DNA of 64,000 bases from assembly GCA_026390775.1 (NCBI GenBank), contig JAPLFF010000007.1, forward strand, positions 186,001 to 250,000, written 5' to 3'. This stretch comes from Ignavibacteriales bacterium. Lineage in GTDB: Bacteria; Bacteroidota; Ignavibacteria; Ignavibacteriales; Melioribacteraceae. Position numbers and translations under genes: made by a program. The notes beneath the pieces are model-generated. The model saw only the letters and a list, made by a program, of their open reading frames with translations, had not been told where the DNA came from and did no database searches. Numbering within the stretch: the first letter of the stretch is position 1; each line of letters begins with the position of its first letter. This document shows, in pieces, positions 44,528 to 53,952 of this stretch.

Positions 44528-46660
44528 TTAATAACTAAACGAAACTGACAACACTACATTTCTCGGCATTCCGGGTTCAAGGTACACAGCTTCGTTGTTA
44601 ACAATATCCGGATTAATAAAAGCAGACGACACAAATTTTAAATCAAATAGGTTATTGATTGTCAAAAATCCTGTAAACGAAAGATCACCAATTAACTTAA
44701 TCGGTTTGTTCAATCCAATTGTTGTGTTTAAGACATTGAACGATGGAACCGATAAAGTATTAGCATCATCAACAAAATATTTTCCAATTCCATTTAATGT
44801 AACTGAAACAAAAACTCCGTTCAGTTCAACAGGTGCGTATGTTAATCCAACATTATAAAAGAAATCCGGAATGCCGGCAACTTTATTGTCTTTGTAATTA
44901 GCAAACTTACCTGCCTTGTTCAAATCATAATGGACCGAATCAACAAAATATTCTTGGTACTTGTTGCTCGAGAATGTAAAAGCGCCATTGAATGAAAATC
45001 CACGAGTAAATTGAACAGATGTGCCTAGTTCAATACCCATTCTTCGAGTCTTACCGGCTGTAAAATAAAATCTTCCGCCTCTATACGGAATTATATCATT
45101 CTTTACGTCTATGTAGTAAAGAGCTAAGTCATAGGATAAATATTTTAACAGATCATTATTCTCAAGAGCTATTAAATGTTTTGTCCCGACTTCATAAGTA
45201 GTAGAGATGATTGGATCAAGTAAAGGATTTAATAAATAGATTAGATCTTGTCCGTATGTACCGGCGGGATCGGTTTCATTTCCTGCCGGGACTTCAATTC
45301 CTCCGCCTAAATTTGCATACAAACTTTGCGTAGGAGATAAACGATATGTAATTCCAGCTTTTGGAGTAAAATGTTCAAACGATTTTGTCTGTAATCCGTA
45401 TCCGGATGTTATAAAACTTTCACTGTAATAAGTAATATTATCATATCGTGCACCAACTATAATACTCAACTTTTCATTGAAGAGAATTTCATCTTGAACA
45501 AAAGCACCAAATGTATTAGCCCCTTCCCTTTTATTATCCTTTAATACATCACCGCGCGAATTGGTCGGTGACAAACTGTAAAATAAAATTGCACCGTCTT
45601 GGTATGCTTCATCGGCTCCAACTACGAATTTATTTTGTATTGTAGAAGAAAGCTGGGAATAATTATTATACATTAAATTTCCACCGACATGATAACGTGT
45701 GAAATCTCGGAAGGTCCCGCGTTCCGAACGCTGTAAATATTTTGGATTTATAAAAACCATTCCCGAAATACCATTTGAATTATCAAAATCATGATTCAAA
45801 GTAATTCCAATTTTACCCAAGCGATTGAAACGACGTTCATCTCTTTGTTCGTATGCTGGATTTGATTGAGTAGGATCAGCGTCGAATTGTTTCTGCGTTA
45901 ACGGTCCGGGAATATGAAATGTATTTGAGACACCCGAAAGAAATACTCCGAGTTTTGTTGCTTCACCAAGATTAGAAATCAATCCTAAATTAAATAGAGT
46001 TCTAAAACTAGAAGAATGATCTCTCCAACCATCTAAATTACTATTTGAGAGTGATGAGAAAATCTTTCCGTTCTGAAAATTGGTATTAGCTTTCACTTGG
46101 AGCTGATTGAATCCAAAACTTCCCACAAGAGAACGCAATGAAATTCCTTCATCTATACCTGTAGGAACAGTAGAAAGATTTACGACTCCTCCGGCAGCAT
46201 TGCCCCAAATTGCAGAAGCATTTGAGCGTATTACTTCTATGTTATCGGCAATGCTCAAATCAATTTGATCGAAAGAAGTTCTTCCATCAGGTTCTGTTTC
46301 GGGAATTCCATCAACCATAACACGGATTCCTCGTGATGTACCTGAATTAGATCTGTCACCGGCACCACGAGCTCCAAATCCGCGAATCACAAGCCGTACA
46401 TCTTGATTACCCGACCTTGACTGCGCTAATACTCCGGGAATTGTAGAAAGAGCTTCATCCAATCCGTAACCGCGTAAGTTTTTCAACTGTTGCGATTGAA
46501 GTATTGAAACTGCGTAAGGAATTTCCAAAAGATTTTCAGCATAGCGAGTTGCAGTAACTGAAATTTGCTTCATCTCATAAGTTAAAGTGTCTGTTTGAGT
46601 TTTTTGCTGTGCTTGTACAAATGAAATTGATATAAGAATAAAAAGAATAATTCTTTTCAT
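44528..46660 (-). CDS. TonB-dependent outer-membrane receptor (iron-type)
   Basis: The protein is 710 aa with a signal peptide (ISISFVQAQ). A TonB box-like MKQISVTATRY precedes the plug (LDEALSTIPGVLAQSR, VRLVIRGFGARG, GIRVMVDGIPETEPDGRT, IEVIRSNASAIWGNAAGGVVNL). The rest is a 22-strand-type barrel ending in VVLSVSFSY. It resembles FecA-like ferric-chelate receptors, consistent with the facing fur-feo genes, but the ligand is not proven. A GGAG ribosome site lies 5 nt before the ATG. Confidence 0.9.
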   Translation of the reverse strand: MKRIILFILISISFVQAQQKTQTDTLTYEMKQISVTATRYAENLLEIPYAVSILQSQQLKNLRGYGLDEALSTIPGVLAQSRSGNQDVRLVIRGFGARGAGDRSNSGTSRGIRVMVDGIPETEPDGRTSFDQIDLSIADNIEVIRSNASAIWGNAAGGVVNLSTVPTGIDEGISLRSLVGSFGFNQLQVKANTNFQNGKIFSSLSNSNLDGWRDHSSSFRTLFNLGLISNLGEATKLGVFLSGVSNTFHIPGPLTQKQFDADPTQSNPAYEQRDERRFNRLGKIGITLNHDFDNSNGISGMVFINPKYLQRSERGTFRDFTRYHVGGNLMYNNYSQLSSTIQNKFVVGADEAYQDGAILFYSLSPTNSRGDVLKDNKREGANTFGAFVQDEILFNEKLSIIVGARYDNITYYSESFITSGYGLQTKSFEHFTPKAGITYRLSPTQSLYANLGGGIEVPAGNETDPAGTYGQDLIYLLNPLLDPIISTTYEVGTKHLIALENNDLLKYLSYDLALYYIDVKNDIIPYRGGRFYFTAGKTRRMGIELGTSVQFTRGFSFNGAFTFSSNKYQEYFVDSVHYDLNKAGKFANYKDNKVAGIPDFFYNVGLTYAPVELNGVFVSVTLNGIGKYFVDDANTLSVPSFNVLNTTIGLNKPIKLIGDLSFTGFLTINNLFDLKFVSSAFINPDIVNNEAVYLEPGMPRNVVLSVSFSY

Positions 46661-46788
46661 GTAAACTCCGCCAAATTCATATATTATTTTTTTGATTAAT
46701 AATCATTCCTGTTTAACGAGTTGAAGCAAAAAGAAAATACTTCATTCTTGTTACGATAGAAGAGGAATGATTTAATTAAAAGTTTTGT

Positions 46789-47331
46789 TTAGATGAGTGA
46801 AAACTTTGGAGGCGGAGTTAATACTTGCGGTGTGTTTAGATGGTAATTATTATTCATATAGTTTGAATATTTTACTTTTTGAATTGGCGATTCAATTCCC
46901 GGCACTCTTCCATATTCGGCATACTGAATCAGATGATTAAAATTTATAAATGTGTTTGTTACAGTTTTTTGGTTCAGATTTTTGTTAATAGTGTTGGCAA
47001 ACTCATTTTCAAGTTTGTCTTCTTTTTCGTCATGAACACAATAAAAAATTATATTATCTGCCTGCTTTTCTTCCTTAACAATATCATACATCTTTCCTTC
47101 ATATCTAATTTCCTTTTTATTGATACGTTGAAAAACTTTGCCTTCATTGATCACGGATTTAGAAATAGAAAGAACTTCAATCTTATCTTTAGATTTTAAC
47201 AAAGTTATTTCCTCAAATGCTTCTTCCTTTGCATTCTCTCTTTCGATCAAAAAATAATAAATGAATCCAAACGAATTGAACACAAATATGAAGGCAACTA
47301 AAAGAAACATGATATTTCTAATTCTTGTCAT
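46789..47331 (-). CDS. Membrane-anchored protein of unknown function
   Basis: I do not recognise this 180-aa protein. It has one N-terminal membrane span (FLLVAFIFVFNSFGFIYYFLI) and a charged, mostly hydrophilic region. The C-terminus is Asn/Pro-rich (NYHLNTPQVLTPPPKF). It lies 128 bp upstream of the TonB-dependent receptor on the same strand and could be a small accessory gene of it. Alternatively it may be independent. No metal-binding Cys pairs are visible. Confidence 0.55.
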   Translation of the reverse strand: MTRIRNIMFLLVAFIFVFNSFGFIYYFLIERENAKEEAFEEITLLKSKDKIEVLSISKSVINEGKVFQRINKKEIRYEGKMYDIVKEEKQADNIIFYCVHDEKEDKLENEFANTINKNLNQKTVTNTFINFNHLIQYAEYGRVPGIESPIQKVKYSNYMNNNYHLNTPQVLTPPPKFSLI

Positions 47332-47365
47332 CTATCTATCTTTGAGATTGATTTACCAGTTATTA

Positions 47366-47394
47366 AATAATAAAGGCGAACCAAAGATTCGCCT
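47366..47394 (-). terminator. Terminator of the nuoA-F operon
   Basis: On the minus strand AGGCGAA and TTCGCCT pair around a 7-nt loop, followed by TTATTATTT. It lies 11 bp after the nuoF stop. The stem shares its AGGCGAA arm with the terminator at 44473. Confidence 0.75.
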
Positions 47395-47404
47395 GCATTC
47401 TCAA

Positions 47405-48727
47405 TTATTTTTGTATTTCTGCTAAAGGAACTGCGGTTCCTCTCATCGAGTGAACTTTGTTAGGAACGGGAATGGAAATATTTTTATTCACATATTTTTC
47501 AAATTCATCACGGAAACGTGTGATCATAAACTTTACAGGCCATGCCGCTGCTTCTCCAAGAGCGCAAATCGTATTACCTTCAATATTATTCGCAACACTT
47601 ATAAGTAAATCCAAATCTGCAGATGTTCCATGTCCTTCGTCTATTCTATGCAGAATCTTTTCCATCCAACCGGTACCTTCCCGACAAGGAGTGCATTGCC
47701 CACAACTTTCATGATGATAAAAATGAGCGATCCGGATTAGAACTTTTAGAAGATTGGTATCTTCATCCATCACCATTACTCCGCCGGTGCCGATTGCAGA
47801 ACCCGCTTCCTTAAGTGATTCTGCATCCATGCGTACACCTTCTAGTTGGTCACCACGCAATGGCGGCATTGATGAACCACCCGGAATTACACATTTAATT
47901 TTTTTGTTATTGGAAACTCCTCCCGCTACATTGTAAATTAAATCAGTTAGAAGAGCACCTGATGGTAATTCATAAACACCGGGTTTGTTAACATGTCCGC
48001 TTATACCAAATAAAATTGTACCGGGATGTTTTGGTGCACCGATTTTCGAGAACCATTCCCAACCGTTTTTAATTATTGCAGGAACGTTTGTAATTGTTTC
48101 GACATTATTGATAGTGGTTGGACAACCCCACAAACCACGCTGCGCAGGAAACGGCGGTTTAACGCGCGGATAACCTCTCAGTCCTTCAATGGAATTCATC
48201 AAGGAAGATTCTTCACCGCAGATGTAAGCACCGGCACCTTTATGAATGAAAAGATCACAACTAAAATTTATTCCAAATGTTTCCTTCATCTTCTCACCGA
48301 GAAATCCGCGAGAGTAAGCTTCATCAACAGCTTTCTGCATAAGCTTAATCCATTTATGATATTCACCGCGGATGTATAGATATGCAACCTTAGCACCGAT
48401 TGCATAACTTGTTATGATTGCACCTTCAATAAGTTGAAACGGATTGTCTTCAAAAATTTGTCTGTCCTTAAAAGAACCGGGTTCGCTTTCGTCGCCGTTG
48501 ACGCAAAGATACTTCGGCTTATCTGTAGTCTTCGGCATGAAACTCCACTTCAATCCGGCAGAAAATGCAGCACCGCCTCTACCCCGCAATCCGGATTTTT
48601 TTACTTCATCAATAATTACATCGGGAGTTTTTGCAAATGCTTTTTTTGCAGATTCAAATCCACCGTTAGCAAGATAGACTTCTATCTGATTGAAATTTTC
48701 TATTTGTGGTAAAACTATTTTTTCCAT
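47405..48727 (-). CDS. nuoF: NADH-quinone oxidoreductase subunit F
   Basis: The protein is 440 aa. It has GLRGRGGAAFSAGLKW (NADH site), NGDESEPGSFKDR and GAGAYICGEESSLMNSIEG (FMN site), and the N3 4Fe-4S ligands in ESCGQCTPCREGT plus NTICALG. It is the NADH-oxidising subunit of complex I. Its ATG shares a base with the nuoE stop (TAATG). The operon ends here at a terminator, so nuoG-N must lie elsewhere. Confidence 0.97.
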   Translation of the reverse strand: MEKIVLPQIENFNQIEVYLANGGFESAKKAFAKTPDVIIDEVKKSGLRGRGGAAFSAGLKWSFMPKTTDKPKYLCVNGDESEPGSFKDRQIFEDNPFQLIEGAIITSYAIGAKVAYLYIRGEYHKWIKLMQKAVDEAYSRGFLGEKMKETFGINFSCDLFIHKGAGAYICGEESSLMNSIEGLRGYPRVKPPFPAQRGLWGCPTTINNVETITNVPAIIKNGWEWFSKIGAPKHPGTILFGISGHVNKPGVYELPSGALLTDLIYNVAGGVSNNKKIKCVIPGGSSMPPLRGDQLEGVRMDAESLKEAGSAIGTGGVMVMDEDTNLLKVLIRIAHFYHHESCGQCTPCREGTGWMEKILHRIDEGHGTSADLDLLISVANNIEGNTICALGEAAAWPVKFMITRFRDEFEKYVNKNISIPVPNKVHSMRGTAVPLAEIQK

Positions 48728-49200
48728 TATTTGAGCGAATCCAAAATTTCAAAAACTTTTTCTTTATTTAGATTTTCAAAATAATCTTCGTTAACAGCGA
48801 TCATAGGCGCATAACCGCAAGCGCCCATACATTCAACTTCCTCGAGAGAATATTTTCCATCCGGAGAAACTTTCATGTGATCAAGTTCCAATTTATCTTT
48901 AACACCATCCCAAATTTCATAAGCGCCACGTAGCATACATGAAACATTGGTACAAACTTGGATGTGATATTTACCCATCGGTTTGGTGTGATACATTGTA
49001 TAAAATGTAACAACACTTAGAACATTTACTTTATCAATACCAAGAACATTTGCAATCTCTTCCATTACTTCATTGCTGATGAATCCATTCTGTTCTTGAG
49101 CGATATGAACAGTATCCATAACGGCAGCAAGTGAGGTAGGATATTTTTTCCTTGCCGCTTCTATTCGTCTAATACTTTCTTCAGTAAACTTAAATGGCAT
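48727..49200 (-). CDS. nuoE: NADH-quinone oxidoreductase subunit E
   Basis: The protein is 157 aa with a thioredoxin-like fold. The N1a 2Fe-2S ligands are CTNVSC and, further on, VECMGACG. The upstream helix region (AALMDTVHIAQEQNGFIS type) and VLSVVTFYTMYHTKPMGKYHI are typical of NuoE. It is separated from nuoD by 49 bp that contain a short-word repeat. Confidence 0.95.
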   Translation of the reverse strand: MPFKFTEESIRRIEAARKKYPTSLAAVMDTVHIAQEQNGFISNEVMEEIANVLGIDKVNVLSVVTFYTMYHTKPMGKYHIQVCTNVSCMLRGAYEIWDGVKDKLELDHMKVSPDGKYSLEEVECMGACGYAPMIAVNEDYFENLNKEKVFEILDSLK

Positions 49201-49249
49201 ATTACTCTAAACCTTTGTTCTTACTCTTTCTCTTAATCTTACTCTTAAT
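49201..49249. repeat. 6-bp word repeat between nuoD and nuoE
   Basis: Read on the coding strand, the stretch after the nuoD stop is a run of hexamers such as TAAGAG, TAAGAT, TAAGAG and AAAGAG, then TAAGAA. No fold-back is seen here. Confidence 0.6.
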
Positions 49250-50500
49250 TTATTTATCTGCTTCGCCCATTACAGGATCAAGACTTCCAATAATTGCGAT
49301 AACATCGGAAACCATGGCTCCTTTGCACAATTGTGATAATGCTTGAAGATTGCAAAATGAAGGAGAGTGAATTTTCAATTTCCAAGGTTGTCCGCTTCCA
49401 TTACTTACAATATAAAATCCCAACTCGCCTTTTGGGTTCTCTACAGAAAAATATGTATCGCCAACCGGAGGATTAATTCCAAAATTGATAATCATAAAAT
49501 CATGAATTAGCTCTTCCATCTTGGAATAGATTTCTGTTTTATGTGGAAGAACTTTCTTCGGATTGTTTGCAATTACTTCGCCTTGTGGAATTTTATCCAA
49601 ACATTGTCGTAATATTTTTATGCTTTCTTTTACTTCATCACCCCTTTGGAAATATCTTGCAAGGCAATCACCTTGAGAGAAAGTTGGAATTTTAAAATCT
49701 ATTTCGTTGTAAAATAAATAAGGTTTCGCTCGACGAACATCATATTCGACTCCACTTGCACGTAAGTTTGGACCAGTAACACCAAGTGCAATTGCATCTT
49801 CCTTGGGAAGAATTCCAATTCCTTCAAGACGGTCAATAAAAATTCTATTAGAGAGCAACAGCTTATCCATTTCAACCAATGCTGGTTCCAGCTCAGATAA
49901 AAACTTTATAATTTCTGCAATTGACTGATCATCAATATCTGAAGCAACGCCACCGATGCGTGTATAACTTGTAGTAAATCTTGCACCGGCAATTCTATCG
50001 AAAATACTATTAACCTTTTCACGTTCACGGAATGTCCACATTACCATAGTTACAGCTCCAACATCCATTGCAAATGTTCCAATTGCTACCATGTGTGCCG
50101 CAATTCTTGAAAGTTCAGAAACTATCATTCGAATATATTGTGCGCGTTTTGGTGCTTCGATTCCAGCAAGTTTTTCTACTGCAAGAACGTATCCAACATT
50201 ATTACACATAGTTCCAGTATAATCAAGACGGTCTGTATGAGGAATAAATTCGATGTAGCTCATGTTCTCAGCCATCTTTTCATAACCGCGATGCAGATAA
50301 CCAAGTTCCGGTACAATTCCAACAACCGTTTCACCATCAAGACGCAACACAAGTCGAAGTACACCGTGAGTTGCCGGATGTTGTGGACCCATGTTGATTA
50401 CCATTTCGTTTTCAAGAACATCTTCAATAGTAAGGTTTTGATCTTCTTGAAGTTTCTTCAGAAGTTTTTCGTCATTATATATTTGTTTAATTCTATCCAT
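49250..50500 (-). CDS. nuoD: NADH-quinone oxidoreductase subunit D
   Basis: The protein is 416 aa. It has MGPQHPATHGVLRLVLRLDGE, PELGYLHRGYEKMAE, TDRLDYTGTMCNNVGY, RIGGVASD and a C-terminal DPVMGEADK, so it is a full-length 49-kDa-type subunit forming the quinone site with NuoB. It begins 1 bp after nuoC. Confidence 0.97.
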   Translation of the reverse strand: MDRIKQIYNDEKLLKKLQEDQNLTIEDVLENEMVINMGPQHPATHGVLRLVLRLDGETVVGIVPELGYLHRGYEKMAENMSYIEFIPHTDRLDYTGTMCNNVGYVLAVEKLAGIEAPKRAQYIRMIVSELSRIAAHMVAIGTFAMDVGAVTMVMWTFREREKVNSIFDRIAGARFTTSYTRIGGVASDIDDQSIAEIIKFLSELEPALVEMDKLLLSNRIFIDRLEGIGILPKEDAIALGVTGPNLRASGVEYDVRRAKPYLFYNEIDFKIPTFSQGDCLARYFQRGDEVKESIKILRQCLDKIPQGEVIANNPKKVLPHKTEIYSKMEELIHDFMIINFGINPPVGDTYFSVENPKGELGFYIVSNGSGQPWKLKIHSPSFCNLQALSQLCKGAMVSDVIAIIGSLDPVMGEADK

Positions 50501-50501
50501 T

Positions 50502-50996
50502 CTATTCTGCTTTAAAAGGAAGTGGCAATGAACCGGGAATACCCAGAACAGGAAAATCTTTTCTCAACGGGTGGTATTCAAATCCTTCGGGCATATACAT
50601 TCTTCTAAAATCGGGATGGTTGATAAATTTAATTCCGTACATATCCCACGTCTCGCGTTCATACCAATTAGCACTTTGCCAAACAGATGAGACAGTTTCT
50701 ATTGTTGGAGGATCATCATCAATATTCGATTTAAGTCTTAACGAGTAATTTAATTTGAAAGAATAGATGTGGTAAACTGTTGTAAATCTTTTTTTGCGGG
50801 TTGCCCAATCAATTGCAGTTACATCTTTACACATAATGAATTGAAGATCGGGATCTTCTTTCAAAAACTTTCCAAGATTAACAATCTGATCCTTCTTAAT
50901 TGTAATACAGAGATCGTCTCTAAAATCTGAAACTTCTTCTACGGATTCGCCAAATTTTTCTTTTACTTTTTCAACAATTAGTTCTTTGGTATTCAT
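50502..50996 (-). CDS. nuoC: NADH-quinone oxidoreductase subunit C
   Basis: The protein is 164 aa of the 30-kDa-type subunit. VYHIYSFKLNYSLRLK, ANWYERETWDMYGIKFINHPDFRRMYMPEGFEYHPLRKDFP is the family signature. It is separate from NuoD (not fused as in enterics) and lies 3 bp after nuoB. Confidence 0.96.
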   Translation of the reverse strand: MNTKELIVEKVKEKFGESVEEVSDFRDDLCITIKKDQIVNLGKFLKEDPDLQFIMCKDVTAIDWATRKKRFTTVYHIYSFKLNYSLRLKSNIDDDPPTIETVSSVWQSANWYERETWDMYGIKFINHPDFRRMYMPEGFEYHPLRKDFPVLGIPGSLPLPFKAE

Positions 50997-50999
50997 CGG

Positions 51000-51518
51000 T
51001 CAGTTTTGAGAGTGTTCAAGTTCAGCAAGTGATCTGTTTTGAAAATCGCGTGCTTTGGTTTTTCCAATTTTATCTTGAATTGTCATTAATGCATTTAATA
51101 AATTTTCCGGACGAGGCGGACAGCCGGCAGTGTAAACATCAACCGGAAGAAATTGATCTATCCCTTGCACAACGCTATATGAACGGTACATTCCGCCGGA
51201 AGAAGTACAAGCGCCCATTGCAATAACCCATTTTGGTTCCGGCATTTGATCATAAATTCTTCTAACAACTTGAGCCATTTTATATGTTACGGTTCCGGCT
51301 ACAATCATAAGATCGGATTGACGCGGGCTAAAACGCATTACTTCGGAACCAAATCTTGCTATATCATATTTAGGATCTGCAGTAGCTATCATTTCAATTG
51401 CACAGCAGGAAATTCCCATCGGCATTGGCCATACCGAACTTTTGCGAGACCACGCAACTATTGCATCTATTGTAGTTGTTAAAAATCCATCCTTTTGAAG
51501 TACCGCTTCTAATCCCAT
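51000..51518 (-). CDS. nuoB: NADH-quinone oxidoreductase subunit B
   Basis: The protein is 172 aa. Ligands of cluster N2 are seen in [24 protein letters not shown] and [23 protein letters not shown] and DQFLPVDVY are also typical. It passes electrons to quinone with NuoD. It overlaps nuoA by 10 bp. Confidence 0.97.
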   Translation of the reverse strand: MGLEAVLQKDGFLTTTIDAIVAWSRKSSVWPMPMGISCCAIEMIATADPKYDIARFGSEVMRFSPRQSDLMIVAGTVTYKMAQVVRRIYDQMPEPKWVIAMGACTSSGGMYRSYSVVQGIDQFLPVDVYTAGCPPRPENLLNALMTIQDKIGKTKARDFQNRSLAELEHSQN

Positions 51519-51877
51519 TTCAATCCGCCTTTCATATAGACATAAAGAAATCCCAATTCAAGTACAATTAAGAAGATAAGCATTGGCATAAAAGCAAAAA
51601 TTCCAAGATCGGCAAATAATTTTTTGAATTGTACCGCCCATGGATAAACATAAATTACTTCGATATCAAAAATGATGAACATCATTGTAACAAGATAATA
51701 CTTAATCGAAATCCTTTCGTGTGTTGAACCAACAGGATCTTTACCGCTTTCATAAGTCATTGTTTTAATTTTATTGGGACGCTGTGGGCCAAAAAGAGTT
51801 GAGGAAAAAACAACTATTCCTCCAAAAGCAGCAGCTACAATTATTACTAGAATAATAGGTATGTAATCAAATATCAT
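51509..51877 (-). CDS. nuoA: NADH-quinone oxidoreductase subunit A
   Basis: The protein is 122 aa with three membrane helices. The conserved loop [25 protein letters not shown] is followed by [20 protein letters not shown]. It is the first gene of nuoABCDEF, with a candidate promoter about 27 bp upstream. Confidence 0.96.
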   Translation of the reverse strand: MIFDYIPIILVIIVAAAFGGIVVFSSTLFGPQRPNKIKTMTYESGKDPVGSTHERISIKYYLVTMMFIIFDIEVIYVYPWAVQFKKLFADLGIFAFMPMLIFLIVLELGFLYVYMKGGLKWD

Positions 51878-51903
51878 AGAAATATTTCATTTTTTGCACG
51901 GGA

Positions 51904-51932
51904 AAAATAAACGAATTGGGGTTATAAAGCAA
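51904..51932 (-). promoter_or_regulatory. Sigma70-like promoter of nuoA-F
   Basis: TTGCTT (51927-51932) and TATTTT (51904-51909) on the minus strand are 17 bp apart, placing the start about 20 nt before the nuoA ATG. No clear Shine-Dalgarno site follows. Confidence 0.45.
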
Positions 51933-51940
51933 AACGGAAT

Positions 51941-52009
51941 GTAGAGTGTAGAATGAACGAGTGTAGAGTAAAATTCCATTTTATACTCTACACTCTAAAC
52001 TCTACACTT
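51941..52009. repeat. 7-bp word repeat folding as a hairpin after lysJ
   Basis: On the lysJ coding strand the stretch right after the stop reads in heptamers AGTGTAG, AGTTTAG, AGTGTAG. It is followed by the reverse complement of the same words. AGTGTAGAGTAAAAT (51960-51974) pairs with 51978-51994. It may terminate lysJ transcription or be a mobile word-repeat element. Confidence 0.7.
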
Positions 52010-53164
52010 TTAAGTAAGAATTTCAATTAATTTTTCTACCACAGTATCTAGGTCTTCATAACTAATTACCAATGGCGGTAGCATACGTAATACAGTTGTT
52101 CCGGCAGGTAAAGAAAGTATTTTATGATTAAGTAATTCAAGTATTACCGGCTGAGATTTATCTTTTAATTCTATGCCGATCATCAATCCGATGATTCTAA
52201 TCTCACGGACTTTTGAGAGCGGATGTTTTTCCAATTTCTCTTTGAAATATTTTCCTTTTGCTTCGGCTTGTTCCCACAATTTATTTTCAAGCATAAAATC
52301 TATTGCAGCTATTCCCGCGGCGCATGCAAGCGGGTTGCCGCCAAAGGTTGAGCCGTGTTTACTTTTTTCAACTGTTATTTTATCAGAACAAAGTAATGCA
52401 CCCATCGGAAATCCGCCGGCGATTGATTTTGCAAGCGTCATCATATCTGCTTCGATTTCTAGATACTCAATCGCAAACATTTTTCCGGTTCTGCAGAATC
52501 CAGTTTGTATCTCATCAATAATCAGAAGAATATTTTTTTCATCGCAAAGCTGTCTAACTTTTTGGAAATATTCTTTCTGCCCAATATTAATTCCGCCTTC
52601 GCCCTGGATCGGTTCTAGAATGATCCCTGCGGTATCATCATCAACGGCTTCTGCAAGCTTTTCAAAATTGTTGAAAGGAACGAAAGAGAAACCCGGCACA
52701 AGCGGTTTAAATCCTTCGCGGTACTCTTTTTTATAAGTTGCGCTTAACGCACCCATTGTTCTGCCGTGAAAGCCTTTCATTGCTGCAATGAATTTTGTTT
52801 TCTTTGTGTTCAAACGTGCAAACTTTATTGCCGCTTCAATTGCTTCGGTTCCGCTGTTCGTTAGGAATGTCTTAGTTAAATTCTTAGGTACTATACTGAA
52901 AAGTTTTTCCAAAAAGATTGCTTTAGTATCATTGTAAAAAGTATTTGGGCAAGTAATAAGAGTTGCAGCCTGTTTAGAAATTGCTTCAACAACTTTATCA
53001 TTAGCATGTCCGACATTTGCTACACTTATTCCCGCCGCCATGTCGATATATTCATTGCCTTGATCGTCCCACACTCGCGCTCCTTTACCTTTTACCAATA
53101 CAATATCGCGGCGCGGATAAACATCAATTTCGTATTGCTGGGTGATTGCTTTGTAATCTTTCAT
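52010..53164 (-). CDS. lysJ: LysW-aminoadipate semialdehyde/acetylornithine aminotransferase
   Basis: The protein has 384 aa and is a class III PLP aminotransferase: GKGARVWDDQGNEYIDMAAGISV, TFLTNSGTEAIEAAIKFAR, GFHGRTMGALSAT, LIIDEIQTGFCRTG and LAKSIAGGFPMGALL with the PLP Lys. ArgD and LysJ cannot be told apart by motif. The LysW operon context favours LysJ, making LysW-lysine, perhaps with ArgD activity as well. It overlaps lysZ by 4 bp. Confidence 0.88.
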   Translation of the reverse strand: MKDYKAITQQYEIDVYPRRDIVLVKGKGARVWDDQGNEYIDMAAGISVANVGHANDKVVEAISKQAATLITCPNTFYNDTKAIFLEKLFSIVPKNLTKTFLTNSGTEAIEAAIKFARLNTKKTKFIAAMKGFHGRTMGALSATYKKEYREGFKPLVPGFSFVPFNNFEKLAEAVDDDTAGIILEPIQGEGGINIGQKEYFQKVRQLCDEKNILLIIDEIQTGFCRTGKMFAIEYLEIEADMMTLAKSIAGGFPMGALLCSDKITVEKSKHGSTFGGNPLACAAGIAAIDFMLENKLWEQAEAKGKYFKEKLEKHPLSKVREIRIIGLMIGIELKDKSQPVILELLNHKILSLPAGTTVLRMLPPLVISYEDLDTVVEKLIEILT

Positions 53165-53952
53165 TGTATTGTTGTTCCCTTTCCATTTAGTGCATCTTTA
53201 ATTGGATTTTCTGTTCTGCCGTCTGAAAGAATAACAGTTGTATCTCCCGACTCGAATAATTTTCTTAGAGCAAGAATTTTTCTTTTCATTCTTCCTTCCA
53301 CCTTTTGTTCCATTACTTCAAGTTCAGCTTTTGAAATATTAGAGACAAGTGATGAAGGATCGTTTTTGTCTAATAAAAATCCCGGAGCTTCAATTAGAGA
53401 AATTATTTTTTCAGCCTTGAATTCTTTTTGAAGCAAAGCTATAATGTCATCGTTCTCGGAATTTATCGCGAAATTATTTTCATCAATCAACGGAACACTA
53501 AGAACAGGAGTGTAACCATTATATAACAACAAATCTAAGAGTTGCTTATTTATCGCCTTCGGTTTACCGGAAAAATCTCTTAACAATAATGTCTTCCCGC
53601 CTTCACGGACCTTGATACCACTATTTCGTTTACCCTGTATAACTTTGCCATCTAAACCGGAAAGACCAACTGCATTAACTCCATTCTTCTGAAATAATTC
53701 TACTATTCTTTTATTCCTTAAACCGGCATATGCCATCATAGCAAGATCAATTGTATTCTCGTCACTAAAGACAGAATCATAACCGGAAAGCGAAGTAATA
53801 ACTTTTTTTTCAATACCAAGTTTTTTTGCAAGATCATCACGCAAAGCATTGGCACCATGAACAATAATAAATTTTTCGTTAAGTGCCGCTAAATCTTTTA
53901 CAATCCCAACAAGATTTAAATCCTTCCCTCCGCCAATCTTAATTAAAAGCAT
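53161..53952 (-). CDS. lysZ: LysW-aminoadipate kinase (acetylglutamate kinase family)
   Basis: The protein has 263 aa of the amino-acid kinase fold: LLIKIGGGKDLN at the N-terminus, FIIVHGANALRDDLAKKLG, GLSGLDGKVIQGKRN and a C-terminal VEGRMKRKILALRKLFESG. It phosphorylates the side-chain carboxylate of LysW-bound aminoadipate. It overlaps the amidotransferase gene by 10 bp upstream and lysJ by 4 bp downstream. Choice of LysZ over ArgB rests on the neighbouring lysW and lysX. Confidence 0.87.
   Translation of the reverse strand: MLLIKIGGGKDLNLVGIVKDLAALNEKFIIVHGANALRDDLAKKLGIEKKVITSLSGYDSVFSDENTIDLAMMAYAGLRNKRIVELFQKNGVNAVGLSGLDGKVIQGKRNSGIKVREGGKTLLLRDFSGKPKAINKQLLDLLLYNGYTPVLSVPLIDENNFAINSENDDIIALLQKEFKAEKIISLIEAPGFLLDKNDPSSLVSNISKAELEVMEQKVEGRMKRKILALRKLFESGDTTVILSDGRTENPIKDALNGKGTTIQ

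Noticed and set aside
52173-52736. Long open frame antisense to lysJ (187 codons)
   Set aside because: It is the shadow of a well-supported aminotransferase gene and shows no motif or ribosome site.
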